Source: Ceratodon purpureus (taxonomy: Eukaryota; Streptophyta; Bryopsida; Pseudoditrichales; Ditrichaceae). Taken from it: a DNA stretch of 64,000 nt. The position numbers were made by a program, and so were the translations under genes. Shown one piece after another: positions 46,501 through 56,938 of this stretch; the stretch's first letter is position 1; every line of letters begins with the position of its first letter. The stretch lies in assembly GCA_014871385.1 (NCBI GenBank), contig CM026425.1, positions 5,619,243 to 5,683,242 on the forward strand, given 5' to 3'. The notes under the pieces are model-generated. The model was not told the origin of the DNA, did no database searches, and saw only the letters and a list, made by a program, of their open reading frames with translations.

Positions 46501-46668
46501 CTCCTTCCTCTGGAGAGTCACGGCTACTCTGGGCGTGAGAGCGTAATGCACTGCCTGTGGGAAATGGATCGCTGGTTGCAGAAATATTGTGTCAATGCTG
46601 CCGATGAGATGCCCGGCTCTGGTAAAAGCTTGAACGGAGACTTGATCAGCGCCGGAAAACAGGCATGA
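40591..46668 (+). CDS. CGEP: Chloroplast glutamyl endopeptidase (S9D prolyl-oligopeptidase family)
   Basis: Fourteen exons, all in phase, 922 residues: 40591-40855, 41166-41373, 41707-41817, 42036-42084, 42455-42564, 42734-43237, 43350-43478, 43721-44017, 44157-44615, 44763-44828, 45146-45206, 45364-45513, 45680-45817 and 46447-46668. The Arg/Ser-rich N-terminus looks like a chloroplast transit peptide. It is followed by the beta-propeller region and the alpha/beta hydrolase domain. The catalytic triad is visible: Ser766 in GGHSYGAF, Asp840 in HGEEDNN and His874 in ESHGYSG. CGEP is a stromal serine peptidase cleaving after Glu and contributes to plastid protein turnover. Length and order fit the plant family (Arabidopsis At2g47390). 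The start is the first ATG after an in-frame GTG, and no defect is seen. Confidence 0.95.
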
Positions 46669-48035
46669 TAGTAATCGACTTTGTTTTTAGTGGGCCTGAA
46701 TTGGCTCTTGCTACGACACTGCGACCATTGTAGGAGTAGTTTATTTGACGGATTGAAGAATCTAGAATATTATCCAATTGTTCACCCATTGTATTCAGAA
46801 TTCACCATGTAATTTATCCATATCATTCTGGTAGTCAACCTGTGTCAGGAATTTGTTGATTGAGTCAGAAATCAGTTACCTGTGTCAGGAGCGGCTGCGG
46901 ATGTAGTATTCGTTTATCTCATGCAAATACAAACAGCAGGATCATTATTGTCCCATTATTGCGAGCTTGTCTCATCCATCAGGCTCCGGATCTCGGCCGG
47001 TTTGCAGGCAGCTTTGATCTAACCAACCGAATAAAAGAGTAATAGATAATGTATACAAGTGGACGTGAGAACAAATAAAGAAACTCACCATTCACGTTGA
47101 AGGTCTTTTCCGTGCAGAAAATTCATGTGGGGCGAGCTGCAACAAACACACTTTACTCTCCCCGTTCGACTGTCCAGATTACCACTTTTGAATTCTATGA
47201 CCCACCCATCTACAGTATTCTTTAATTACTTCCAGTATGCCTACACTTCGGTGTGATAGAATTCACAAACATACTCATCATGTGATATGTCAAGATACTA
47301 GTATAAGCAAATTTAAATATCCTGAAGGGTGCAAAGTAGATAGCTCAAGGGTCACCAGCACACGGGTTCCAGCTCCCTCCATCCAATTCCCACAAATCCT
47401 CTTTCGGTTGAGGCTGACAATAAGATATGGTCACTGACTGTTGATTTCCTGCTGGGATTCAATTACTCTACCGTGTTCCACGATTCCCTTTATCAATAAT
47501 ATGGCAAACTGTTGCTTTTGCAACCAGCAAAAGGCAAACCAAAACTTTTTAATAAAGACGAGTCTCAAAGGACCACCAATACTTGCAAGCCTAGTAGTAT
47601 CATAGTCTTGATGAAAAATTCTTTCTCCCTCCATTTCAAACTTGGCCCACAAAGCAGTTTCAACACGGGTTCAACGCCTTGGAATTATTCCATTTCAACC
47701 CGGACGTCCTTGCGAAAAACACCCAGGTTACGTGATACGGTATTATTAAAAAATTATAACCGATTTAAAACACAGGGCCCTAGAAACGCTGGGAATTTAG
47801 GAACAAAATAGCCCATCTTATCCTGGCAGACTCCAGATCGCTGCCTTTTTAACGGAAAACTGAATGTACAAGATTTAAACACATGAACCATGCCTTCCCA
47901 TTCCACCAGTTACAATGCGCACCCCACAGTTCCGAAAGGTTCGCCACTGGTCACTTGGATTCCACCAGGCTTTGCCATTAAGTCAAAATTCTGCCAAGTG
48001 TCTGTCAACACAATGGTGTGAGCGAGCTGCCGTCT
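46669..48035. other. CGEP 3' UTR and intergenic DNA
   Basis: No gene supported. Short frames at 47237-47811 lack domains. Confidence 0.4.
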
Positions 48036-48042
48036 TATAAAT
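48036..48042 (+). promoter_or_regulatory. TATA box upstream of the MIR477-type hairpin
   Basis: TATAAAT in a CTTATAAATCACC context, about 430 bp upstream of the hairpin. Plant MIR genes are transcribed by RNA polymerase II, typically with a TATA box about 30 bp before the start, which would put it near 48067. No ORF of note follows, consistent with a noncoding primary transcript. Confidence 0.5.
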
Positions 48043-48465
48043 CACCACCTTGGCTCATTCTCTCTCATAGTTTTTCTGCCTTTGGGCATTTATTCTCAAG
48101 TTAGTGTGCAGGACTCCGAGCCTTGAACCAGTTTTGTCTGTGGTTTCAGGTTTTTGGACTCATGTTTATCTTATGATTAGGAATCTGTGAAACAACCTTA
48201 GTGTGCATGTGCACTGGTTGTGTGTTCATTCTTCGAAATTATTTGTTTATGTCGTAGATCTAATTAGCTGTGATAATCTTAGGCGGTCCACGAAGATGGT
48301 AGTGTATCTGTAATATGTTTTCGTTTTTTTTTATAGCTTGCTTTGTAGGATCTCAGGGTAGTGAGGTGTGTCTAAATCTTGCCCAAAGAAGTGCAGCTTT
48401 GAAAGGAGAGCGAGGGGATGCATGTGCCTGGGGAGCGAAGGGAGCAAAGGAGTAAAGGGTAATTG

Positions 48466-48545
48466 CTTTCTCCTCTCCCTCAAAGGCTTCCAACGTTGGG
48501 TTTCTGTGCCAGCACGTTAGAAGCCTTTGTGGGAGAGGAGGAAAC
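48466..48545 (+). ncRNA. MIR477: MIR477-type microRNA precursor hairpin
   Basis: The 5' arm CTCTCCCTCAAAGGCTTCCAA (here split as CTCTCCCTCA + AAGGCTTCCAA, 48474-48494) pairs with the 3' arm CGTTAGAAGCCTTTGTGGGA plus GAGGAG (48515-48540). There are about two mismatches over 26 bp and a loop of about 19 nt. The 5' arm resembles the miR477 family (CUCCCUCAAAGGCUUCCAA core), known from mosses and several seed plants. The tight stem, short loop and noncoding surroundings fit a plant MIRNA. The family assignment rests on memory of the mature sequence and needs checking against miRBase. Confidence 0.8.
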
Positions 48546-51065
48546 AAATGCCTTGCAACAGATCATGGTTGATTTAATGCTTGATTTTTCATCTCCGGTC
48601 AAGATCATCTCTAGTGCCCCAATCTAACTGACTGTTGGTTTAACTTCGGCTCTGACTGTATATGAAGCTTAATTCTGAACTGGAAATCTCAAATGCAAAT
48701 CACAAATGGTATGTTTTTTCGATGGCAAACTTCATGTCATAACTCAGTAACCTGAAGCAGGCAGACTCTACGTACGTACACGAGTTTAATTATTTCAAGT
48801 AATTTTTCTGTCTGAGGACGTGACGGTTGTTGTGTGATGATTAATCAGTAGAGAATTGTTCTCTGTTTTGCCTTCATTGCATAAAAAGCTCTGCAATATG
48901 AAAGTCATGTTGCGTCCTGCAGAGGTATTGTATACAGCAGTTCACCCCCACCTCCAGAAGTATTTTGCCACCGGTAACTCCCCGTGTCGTGGAAACGGTC
49001 GCAGTACACATCCATTGCTGAAATTCTCACTCAAGTTCCTTAAAGCAACCCGGTAGAAGCGAAAACAAGAGTGGCACAGAAACAAATGGCAGGAATTTGA
49101 AGGGTTGGTGCTTGTGCAGCAGCAACTGCTCAACTCTACAAAAGCAGTACACTGTCCACTTTTCCTTGTAAAGAGAGAGTCCTTCCAGAATATGGAAAAC
49201 TATTCGGCAGATTTTTTAAAAGTGAAACATCCTCTGAAGTTTCTAGAGTACGAACAATGCCCCGTATATAATTGTCATTTCTTCACATGATGATTCTCTA
49301 ACGCCCTAATGTGGTTTCCTCATGAACATGTTATCGGAGAAGATTAGAGTATTTGCATAAAGACCAACAACTTAGTGAAACTTTCACCAAGATAACGCTC
49401 TTATTCTCGACGTAAGACACTTACTCCTTTTTGCAGCCTCATAGACAAATTGTGATCATAATCTAAAAGTGTTCCATCGTCGGGTTCCGCACAGATTTCT
49501 AAGTTACTCTAGGTCACCTTTGTCGTGACTCATCACACCAACCAGACAAGATTCACTGAATAATAAGAAGTCATGCAAAGGAAAACCACGAGTACTGCGA
49601 GAATACTGTGCAGAACCTCGCAGTACAGCATATGCTTTGGGATAGCACATTTGGGAGCCTGGCCACTGTCATCACATCACTGCTCCCATTGCCATATCAA
49701 AATATACGCAGATAAAGAGGGATATATGTCTAAAACTCAAAGCTGATGATGTGGAGAAGAATACAAAATGATTAATTCATCTGCCGACGTACGTCTCTTC
49801 GGTAACCAAGAGAGCTATCCCCTGTTGAACAACAAAAAAACAAAGAAATTTATGCCAAACCCATGGTGGCCCATTTTGCGGAACCTGAGATATGGGAAGA
49901 GAATTTGAGAAACAGAGGAGGACATTCTGCAACTGATCAGAAATGGCAAGAATTTTGACATGAATGACAAGCAAGTACCAATGTTTTGTTTGTCTCGGAG
50001 CTGCAGTCATTCCGTTCACTTGAGATTATTGTTGTAAATTACTCAGGGTTATCTCTCTCTTTCGCCTAGAGTTTTTGGATTACTGTGGGAAATTGCAATG
50101 GAACCAAACGGAAGCTTTCTGAGTTCATTGTCCTGGATCTCCTTTGCAACTACTTTCCCAATCCAAGAGAGATTCTCCAGGTCTGCAAAGATGATTCTCT
50201 CATTGTTGGCCGGTCTGCTGCATTCTCCTTTCTGCAGAGCAGGCAGTGCTTTGCACACACAGCATCTCATCTTTGGTTGTCAGATTCAAAGAGTTATAGA
50301 TTTTATGTATAAATTAGTTAAAATAACCGCTGTGAATAAGGGCCTTTGAAGTTTGAACCTTTACTCCCTGAGGTATTGGAATCACGAAGTGTGGAAATTT
50401 AGTGGTTTTTTATAAACTCCTAATTGAATGGCTGAAAATAGATAGTATTTTGATAATAGCCAATTGTATGAATGTCATGGTGGCTTGCTCTGGCTTGTTG
50501 TACAAAATTGCCATAATCATATAATGGTGCAGAACAAAGATTATGTCATGTACATGGACCATATGTTGAAGAGCAGAATGTGGAAGATTTGAACAGTTAT
50601 TTTCAACAATCAATAGAATAGAATCTCATTGACATCAAATTTCACAAATGACAAACATGTGGTTTACTCTTGGCCATGATGTAATCTTCAAGGAAATAAA
50701 TGTAATATGTGCATTGAAGCTTCAAAGATTTTGTTTGATTAAATTTGAAGCATAAGAATCAATATTGAATACAATTTGTAGCCAATTGCCATACATATCA
50801 CATGGAAAGTTTACAGAAATTCAAGTGAATAAGCAACTTTACAAAGGTAGAGTTGTCACTAATGTATTGAAAATAAGTACACCGTAAATAAGTACACCGT
50901 TGTGACTATAGTGGAAACAAAATAGTGGAAACAACAAATATATTTTAGTGAATTTACTTTCAACTGTTTTTTTCTAACTTTCAACCAACCACGTTTTTTG
51001 TCTTCCAACTGTACACCAACCACGTGAAGCAACGTCAGAAGGATTTTCTGCAAGCTTGAGCCTGT
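48546..51065. other. Intergenic region, no supported gene
   Basis: The remainder of the presumed pri-miRNA, then AT-rich DNA. The plus-strand frames at 50085-50349 overlap each other in two phases and show no domain. Confidence 0.4.
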
Positions 51066-51439
51066 CTAGTGATGTAGACCAAATGTAGTACATGTTTGAA
51101 TCGATTCCTGTGAGATGGTTACTTGGTAGTAGGATCGTGTCAAGCCTTGCAAGGTTTGGAAGGGTTGAAGAATATTGCCACTAAAAGAATTGCAGCTTAA
51201 GTATACCTGGAAAAACAATTTACACAAGCCCAAAGTTGATAGACCCTCGACAGTCAAGTTGTTGTTGGCCAAGTTTTCCCAAGCTCAAGCATAGGCACCT
51301 GTGCAGAGAAGGTGATGTTTTGAACTTCACCATGTATTGTACAAGTAATGCCACCCCAAGAACATGGAGATGCATCTGATGCCTTCCAATTCTCAAGTAG
51401 GGTAGATGCTTTAGTTAAGCCCTTCCTGCTATCTATCAA
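51066..51439 (-). pseudogene. LRR receptor-like gene remnant
   Basis: The minus strand from 51439 reads MIDSRKGLTKASTLLENWKA, then SDASPCSWGGITCT. This is the LRRNT_2 cap (LLxxKxxLxx..LxxW....PCxWxGIxC) found at the N-terminus of plant LRR receptor kinases. After a frame change, LANNNLTVEGLSTLG and VYLSCNSFSGNILQPFQTLQ resemble LRR repeats. Stops and frame changes follow, and no transmembrane or kinase region is found downstream. A truncated relic. Confidence 0.72.
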
Positions 51440-52944
51440 AGCTTAACCATCTTGTGTCAAAGCACCCTCTGATTGCAAGCGAGGACCAGGGCAGGAACTG
51501 CCGAAATTCATATCAGCACTTGCCTTCTCCAATTTTTATTTGCAAATTCCCCAGTGTCTACGAATGGATGCCAGCATTCACATGTACCATTACAAATACA
51601 ATAATGCTTTACATTAGTGTGTGTGTTCTTGAAGGTAAGCTTAAAACGAACAACCTTCTGCAATCCATCTGCCACCCATTTGCACACCTATAACATAGAT
51701 AGCTTCCAATTAAATTAAATTGAACTCCCAATATCGATGTATTGAATTGCATCCCAACAAGTGAGCATTAATGAAAAGGACCTCTTCACTGCTACAATCT
51801 ATGAAACAAGCAGATCCTCACAGAACCTCACAAAAATTCGTGCACGTTCGTGCATTTTCAGAAAATCATGAACATGATCCCATGATCTCATGTATACATG
51901 CCAAACAGAAGTTAATTCACGAACTACTGTAGTTGGCTGAGTACGTGACTGGTCACTCGGTGAATTATTCGCAGATTGTACAACCTTCAGAAGTGAGAAC
52001 ATGCTACTAGTTGAAAGGTGACACAGAGTACCTGGTTGATGAATCAAGCCTCGTGATCTGTTATTCAACATCACTTTCCATTCTAGAGCACACTAGACAT
52101 TCCCCTGGCGACACGCTTTGAACCCGAATTGCACGTGATTCCACTCCAAACTGAATTCAGTTGAGTCAGCTGCAACCACATTCGATGGCAAAACTGATAC
52201 TTCGAGAGCTTTATTAAGACTGAGCTGCTAGTACTAAAACACCGACACAGGAAGACTGCCCTGCGTCCTTCTCAACTATCCAGCATGGTGCAAAAAAGCG
52301 TAGCAGGTGGGAACTAGCACCTACGAGCTCAACATACAAAAGTCCTCTCCGTTGCAAAGAAACATCCCTTACCTGGGAAAGAAACTCATTCGAAGCGGAC
52401 AATTACTCCTCCAGGCAGCTCAAAACCCCGAATTGCAACTCCTCTAATCCAGTGCAAGTCATCGCATCCAAGAAAAACCAGCTATGACTCATCACGGTCA
52501 CTTCCCACACTAACCAACCCACCCACATCATGCAAACCAGCATCAAGCGTCTGCAATACACATTTGATCTCAAAGACGCATGGAAGTTGACACCAGAAAC
52601 CAAATGATGGCAGCAGAAATAAACTTCTGAATTAAAGTATGTCACCCCATGATACTCTCCACATACCACTGCTATGTACAGGGCTACAGTCTCAAGCACC
52701 GGATGCAAACTCTTGAACACGAAAGCTTGGTGCTAGTAAATCTAAGCAGTATCCAAATGCCTGATAAATCCTCATCTACAATAGAAAAAAAGCAGTGTCT
52801 GAATTGACCTCCTGATATCACAGCGATTAGGGTTTAAGGCTTCCAAACAAAATTCATTACATCCGTGCTAAGCACCTCAATGTGGGTTCAACCGATTAAA
52901 GATTATCTAACCAAAGCCACATTCTTCTCGCAGGAGTCATGACA
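51440..52944. other. Intergenic DNA, including the probable 3' UTR of the OSTC-like gene
   Basis: No domain-bearing frame. The minus-strand frame at 52403-52720 is hydrophobic by composition but unrecognised and lies within the likely OSTC 3' region. Confidence 0.4.
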
Positions 52945-53337
52945 TCACCGCAAGTAGGACGGGATTTTGATGCGCAGAAACAACATGCTCATCACATAGG
53001 AGATGAACAGGCACGACACACCGGCGCCCATGAACGACAGACGCACATTGCGCGCGCGCGCCTTCTCGCTGGCGAGGTCCATCATGACGAGCCCCAAGCC
53101 CCCGAGCACGAACATGAACCCGGACGACAGCCCCTCGATGATGTACTGCCCGTTCACGCGGCCCGGCAGGAACACCACGGGCCGCACCGCGCCCGTCACC
53201 GGGTCCTGGCTGCTCCCGATCCCCGGCGGCGCCACGATCACGTCGTACATGAACCCCGACACCACCAGGAAGTACGCGAACAGCACCATCACGAACACCG
53301 TCATCGCCGACGGCAGCTCCATCGCGGACAGCTTCAT
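52945..53337 (-). CDS. OSTC: OSTC/DC2-like oligosaccharyltransferase complex subunit
   Basis: A 130-residue intronless frame: MKLSAMELPSAMTVFVMVLF ... VSGFMYDVIVAPPGIGSSQD, PVTGAVRPVVFLPGRVNGQY, IIEGLSSGFMFVLGGLGLVM, ending YVMSMLFLRIKIPSYLR. Three membrane segments. The PPGIGS.QDPVTG..RPVVF..GRVNGQYIIEGLSSGFMF core is characteristic of OSTC (DC2), a small ER subunit of the oligosaccharyltransferase that supports cotranslational N-glycosylation. Known plant homologues have about 20-40 more N-terminal residues. Here an in-frame TAA precedes the ATG at 53337, so either the protein is short or an upstream exon is missed. Third codon positions are strongly GC, unlike the flanks, and no intron is present. 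Confidence 0.93.
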   Translation of the reverse strand: MKLSAMELPSAMTVFVMVLFAYFLVVSGFMYDVIVAPPGIGSSQDPVTGAVRPVVFLPGRVNGQYIIEGLSSGFMFVLGGLGLVMMDLASEKARARNVRLSFMGAGVSCLFISYVMSMLFLRIKIPSYLR

Positions 53338-55284
53338 GGCTGATCGCGGTTACCGAACTCCCCAACCGGGGAAACCTTCCACTTCGGTCTGCTACAGATG
53401 CTGTATTGCTGCAATACCGATACGATTCTCCCGTGCTTGGCCGCCCTGTCGTCAACCCCTCGAGCTTCAGCTCCGCTTGGCTATGGCGTCGTCGCCTCTG
53501 AGTTCTCTGCAACTGTGTCTCCGAAGCTCTTCAGACAACCCTCCCCCGAAACGAACATCTACTACGAGGCTACATGTGCACAATTCATATCTGCTAATTA
53601 TTGTAGAATTTGTAGATTTCATTTTTCCTACCTGGTGCGGTATTGGGGGCTATCCGGAACCCGGAATGTTCATTTTCTGTACTTGTTCAACACGTAATCT
53701 ATGTAATATACCAGATTTTCTAGCCTTTGACTGACCTTGGGTCCAGGATCTAGAAAATGTGTATATGATGAATTCCCACATCTATGAACATGTGGTGATT
53801 TGGTTTGGTCTTTCGTAGATGATATTAGGAGAGCATGCTTAACCGGTTCCCTGACTTTGGTTATAATATATCAGGAAATGCACGTAGTCTCCTGTCGTGC
53901 GGGGTATTTATGTTGGTTTAAAAATCTTTAAATTCGTGATATTGAAATTTTTGGGTGTCACTATTATAGTGTTTTTGAAGAGCCTACATGAGAAATTATA
54001 ATTTTTTGTAGATATCCTCCAGGTGTTTGATTCGGGCCGGATGGTTATGATGAATCTTTAAGCGTGATAGTTTTCAATTGAATACCCTCTTTTTAGATAG
54101 AAAGATTTAAATCTAAATTAGAGTTACCATTTGCATTGATTTAAGGGTTTTTTTAATTATCTAATTTTCAGGATAATCAATGATCAAAGATATTGAATGT
54201 CTGTTTGTGTAGACTCTAAATAAGTTAGTTGGAGTATGAAGAGCCGTTTTGAGTGAATAATGATTTAATTCCTAAAATTCATTGATATGTTTAATAAACA
54301 ATTGAGATTTTGAGCATGTTCGTACTATGTAAATTTGAATGTGATTCAAACATAATTGTGGACATAAAGAATTACAAGAACTTGAGGGAGTATTGTCTTA
54401 TTTTTCACTACCATAGAGTAAAAAAGTTATGTTCCTCCAAGTCACTTTTCCTCAATGAAGAGTATTTCTAAAATAAATACGATCATTTATTATTATGTTT
54501 AGTATCTTATTTTATTTACAAAAAAAATCAAAAAAACTATAAAAGTCACATTTTATAAGACACTTAAATTTTTCAAAATACTACTATTTCACTAAAAGTT
54601 ATAGATTGGAACAAAAACAACAACTAAAAAAATACAAAAGTACAAAATATGAAATAAGAAATAAGAAATGAAATATCAATATACACAATATAAGAACAAG
54701 TAGTAAGACATAAGAAGTAGAGATTAAACCCCAATAAATAACATTATTTTGTGTAAGACAAAACAAAATTATAAAATTATAAAAAATCAAAAAGCTATAT
54801 AAAAAAGGTAGTGCCAATTGGGGTTGACTTCAAGTCCAACAATCCATGGTTAGACTCCAAATTGACAACCCTCATTAGTTTTTTGTTACTTTAGAATCCA
54901 ACAAACTCTATATTAAGGTGAAGTGCTTGAAAACCAAACGAGACCAATAATCATACCCTACCAAAAATGATAAAGTGTCAAAAAACCGCATAGGTAGGTT
55001 GATGTAATCACTCAATCTTCATAAGGGATGAAGCTACCACCAAGCCATTTGATGCACAACATTAGACTCATTTTGCACCAACCTACTTTGTGCACAACCT
55101 CCAACTTATCTTGCACGGTTCAGCAGCACTATAGTGTTTTTTTGAGATAATCCTTTGTGAACAATTGGTGGTACTTTGTAGCACACAAGGACTCTACAAT
55201 TGCATTCTAATGTGAAACTATTTTAATTTGCAACTACTTCCTAAGGAAATCCCCTAAAACGGTTGCATACTGAAATTTGTGCGG
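53338..55284. other. OSTC promoter region and AT-rich intergenic DNA
   Basis: 53338-53700 is GC-richer, as expected for a promoter/5' UTR. 53750-55284 is AT-rich with no supported gene. Confidence 0.4.
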
Positions 55285-55970
55285 TTATTGGTGTCTCCAC
55301 TAATAACCAAAACCGGTTAATGCTCACAAGGCGTGCAATAGAGTTGCACTGAAAACAAAGACATGGTCGACTAAAAATAGGAAATTTCTACATCAGCAAC
55401 AAAATTTGGTGGACCAATCAGGTTATGCCACATAATATCAACCGTGGTTTTCATACATTCACTTTTCCATGATGTTAGTTAACCCCTATAGAACATTATC
55501 ACATCTGGTTCAGGAAGAGTCTAGCATATAAGAAGGGAGTTTGATGAACTTCCCACTTTGAAAAATTCTAGAGAGTTATTTACGGGGAATAAAAATACAA
55601 AACAAGCCGCATTCTTCATCATTTCTTCTTCTTCATCTCAAAAAAATTTCACATAATTTCATTATTTGTAAAGGCATCCAGTCTTTTGTCCTCCTTTTTT
55701 CATGGACTAGAGCTAGTACCATTCCTCCTCCTCCTCACAGTCCCACCCCTCTATCCAATTCTTCTCCCTCACTCTAAATTTTTATGAATAAAAATTTCAA
55801 TCTATCCACTATTCTATTCTGGATCTACAGTGAGATCATGCCGATCCGGTCCTTTCCAAATTACAGGTCAAAAACTCAGACTTTGAAGGACTTTACAAAT
55901 AACTCTAATTTCTAACTCCATTCCTTCCGGTTGAATCACCTTATTTTCACCGTTTTTGGTTTCTCTACCT
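55285..55970. mobile_element. Second copy of the AGGTAGAGA MITE, carrying a nested MITE
   Basis: Aligns in reverse orientation to 8243-8687 (GGCGTGCAATAGAGTT, TTGGTGGACCAATCAGGTT, GGTTCAGGAAGAGTCTAGCA, ATTTACGGGGAATAAAAATAC, TTTCTTCTTCTTCATCTCAA). The right end is TTTTTGGTTTCTCTACCT at 55953-55970. The left end is diverged and its position approximate. Interrupted at 55658-55905 by the small 5-bp-TSD MITE; the parent sequence resumes with AATTTCTAACTCC, matching AATTTCTATCTCC of the other copy. Confidence 0.78.
55658..55905. mobile_element. Second copy of the small 5-bp-TSD MITE
   Basis: Reverse-orientation relative of 4389-4630. The right terminus CTTTACAAATAACTC is intact; the left terminus is eroded (TCATTATTTGTAAAG). 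The flanks TAATT (before) and TAATT (after, 55906-55910) give again a 5-bp duplication. Confidence 0.8.
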
Positions 55971-56938
55971 AAGGTTGGACTACGTAAAAGCGCCCCCTGA
56001 CCCATTTGCGCGCTGTCCTAATCTCTTGATTGTGAAAGGACAAATGTACCTCATTTGTATATATCGCAAATAGGCCCAAAACTTACTTAGCAGTTTTGGA
56101 ATTTTGTATAAAATTCAGAAATGCGAATTACATGTTGCAAATTTTTTCAATCCTCGTGAAAACGAAAACCTATTTTGAATGTGATCATATATTTTTTATT
56201 TCGAATTTCCTACTGCTAAAAATAGGTCAGGTCGCTTAAGTTGGTGATGATTTTAGGACACTCAACCTTAGCAGTCGTAACGCCAATGATGAAATCTAGA
56301 GGATTCATACAAAACCCCGCCAACGGCATGAGACTCCAACACTGCAACCAGACTCCAACACGACTCACGCACGATCGACGCCGGAGCAGAGCACGTCCGA
56401 GCTTGGTGGCAATGTCCCGGACATTCCCCGAACTTCGATCCTCGAAGCCTCATCAAGCTACAAGCGCTCGGAACCACCTCTCGGCCATTGATGCTGTTGA
56501 AGCTAGATTTCTCGGGTGTCACTTGCCAGTGTGTTGTGCGATCACATATATCACTGGAATGTTATGGAGAGAGGGACTGCGCGATGTAACCGGGAGGGAG
56601 GGACGAGCATGCGAGCGCATTGTCGCTGTCTGTGATGATGCTGCTGGGGGAGGTGAGGTTTGTGAAGTCATGGTGCGCTACTGAGGGAGGAGGACTATGG
56701 GGGAAGCCGGCAGGACGAGAGGACGCTCGCCGGGTTGGAGTTTTAAGATATGGATTCTTTTCTTCGAGGCTGGTGAGTTGGATTGGTGCATTCTGGTGAG
56801 GTTTTGGAGGTGTAGGAGAGGGAATTGGAGGTTGGATTTGAGGTTTGATTTGAGTTTTGGTTTGGTGTTGATGTGTGGCAATGTTGGTGGCGTTGATGTT
56901 CGGGGAGGGCAGGGTTGGGGAGTACGGTGTTGCTGGTG
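55971..56938. other. Upstream region of the GT64-GT8 gene
   Basis: Open frames on both strands (for example 56241-56684 +) show no domain. GC content rises towards the gene, as expected for promoter/5' UTR. Confidence 0.4.

Noticed and set aside
52937..53512. Frames overlapping the OSTC gene in other phases and on the plus strand
   Set aside because: The high GC content removes stop codons; only the 52945-53337 frame has the conserved OSTC sequence.
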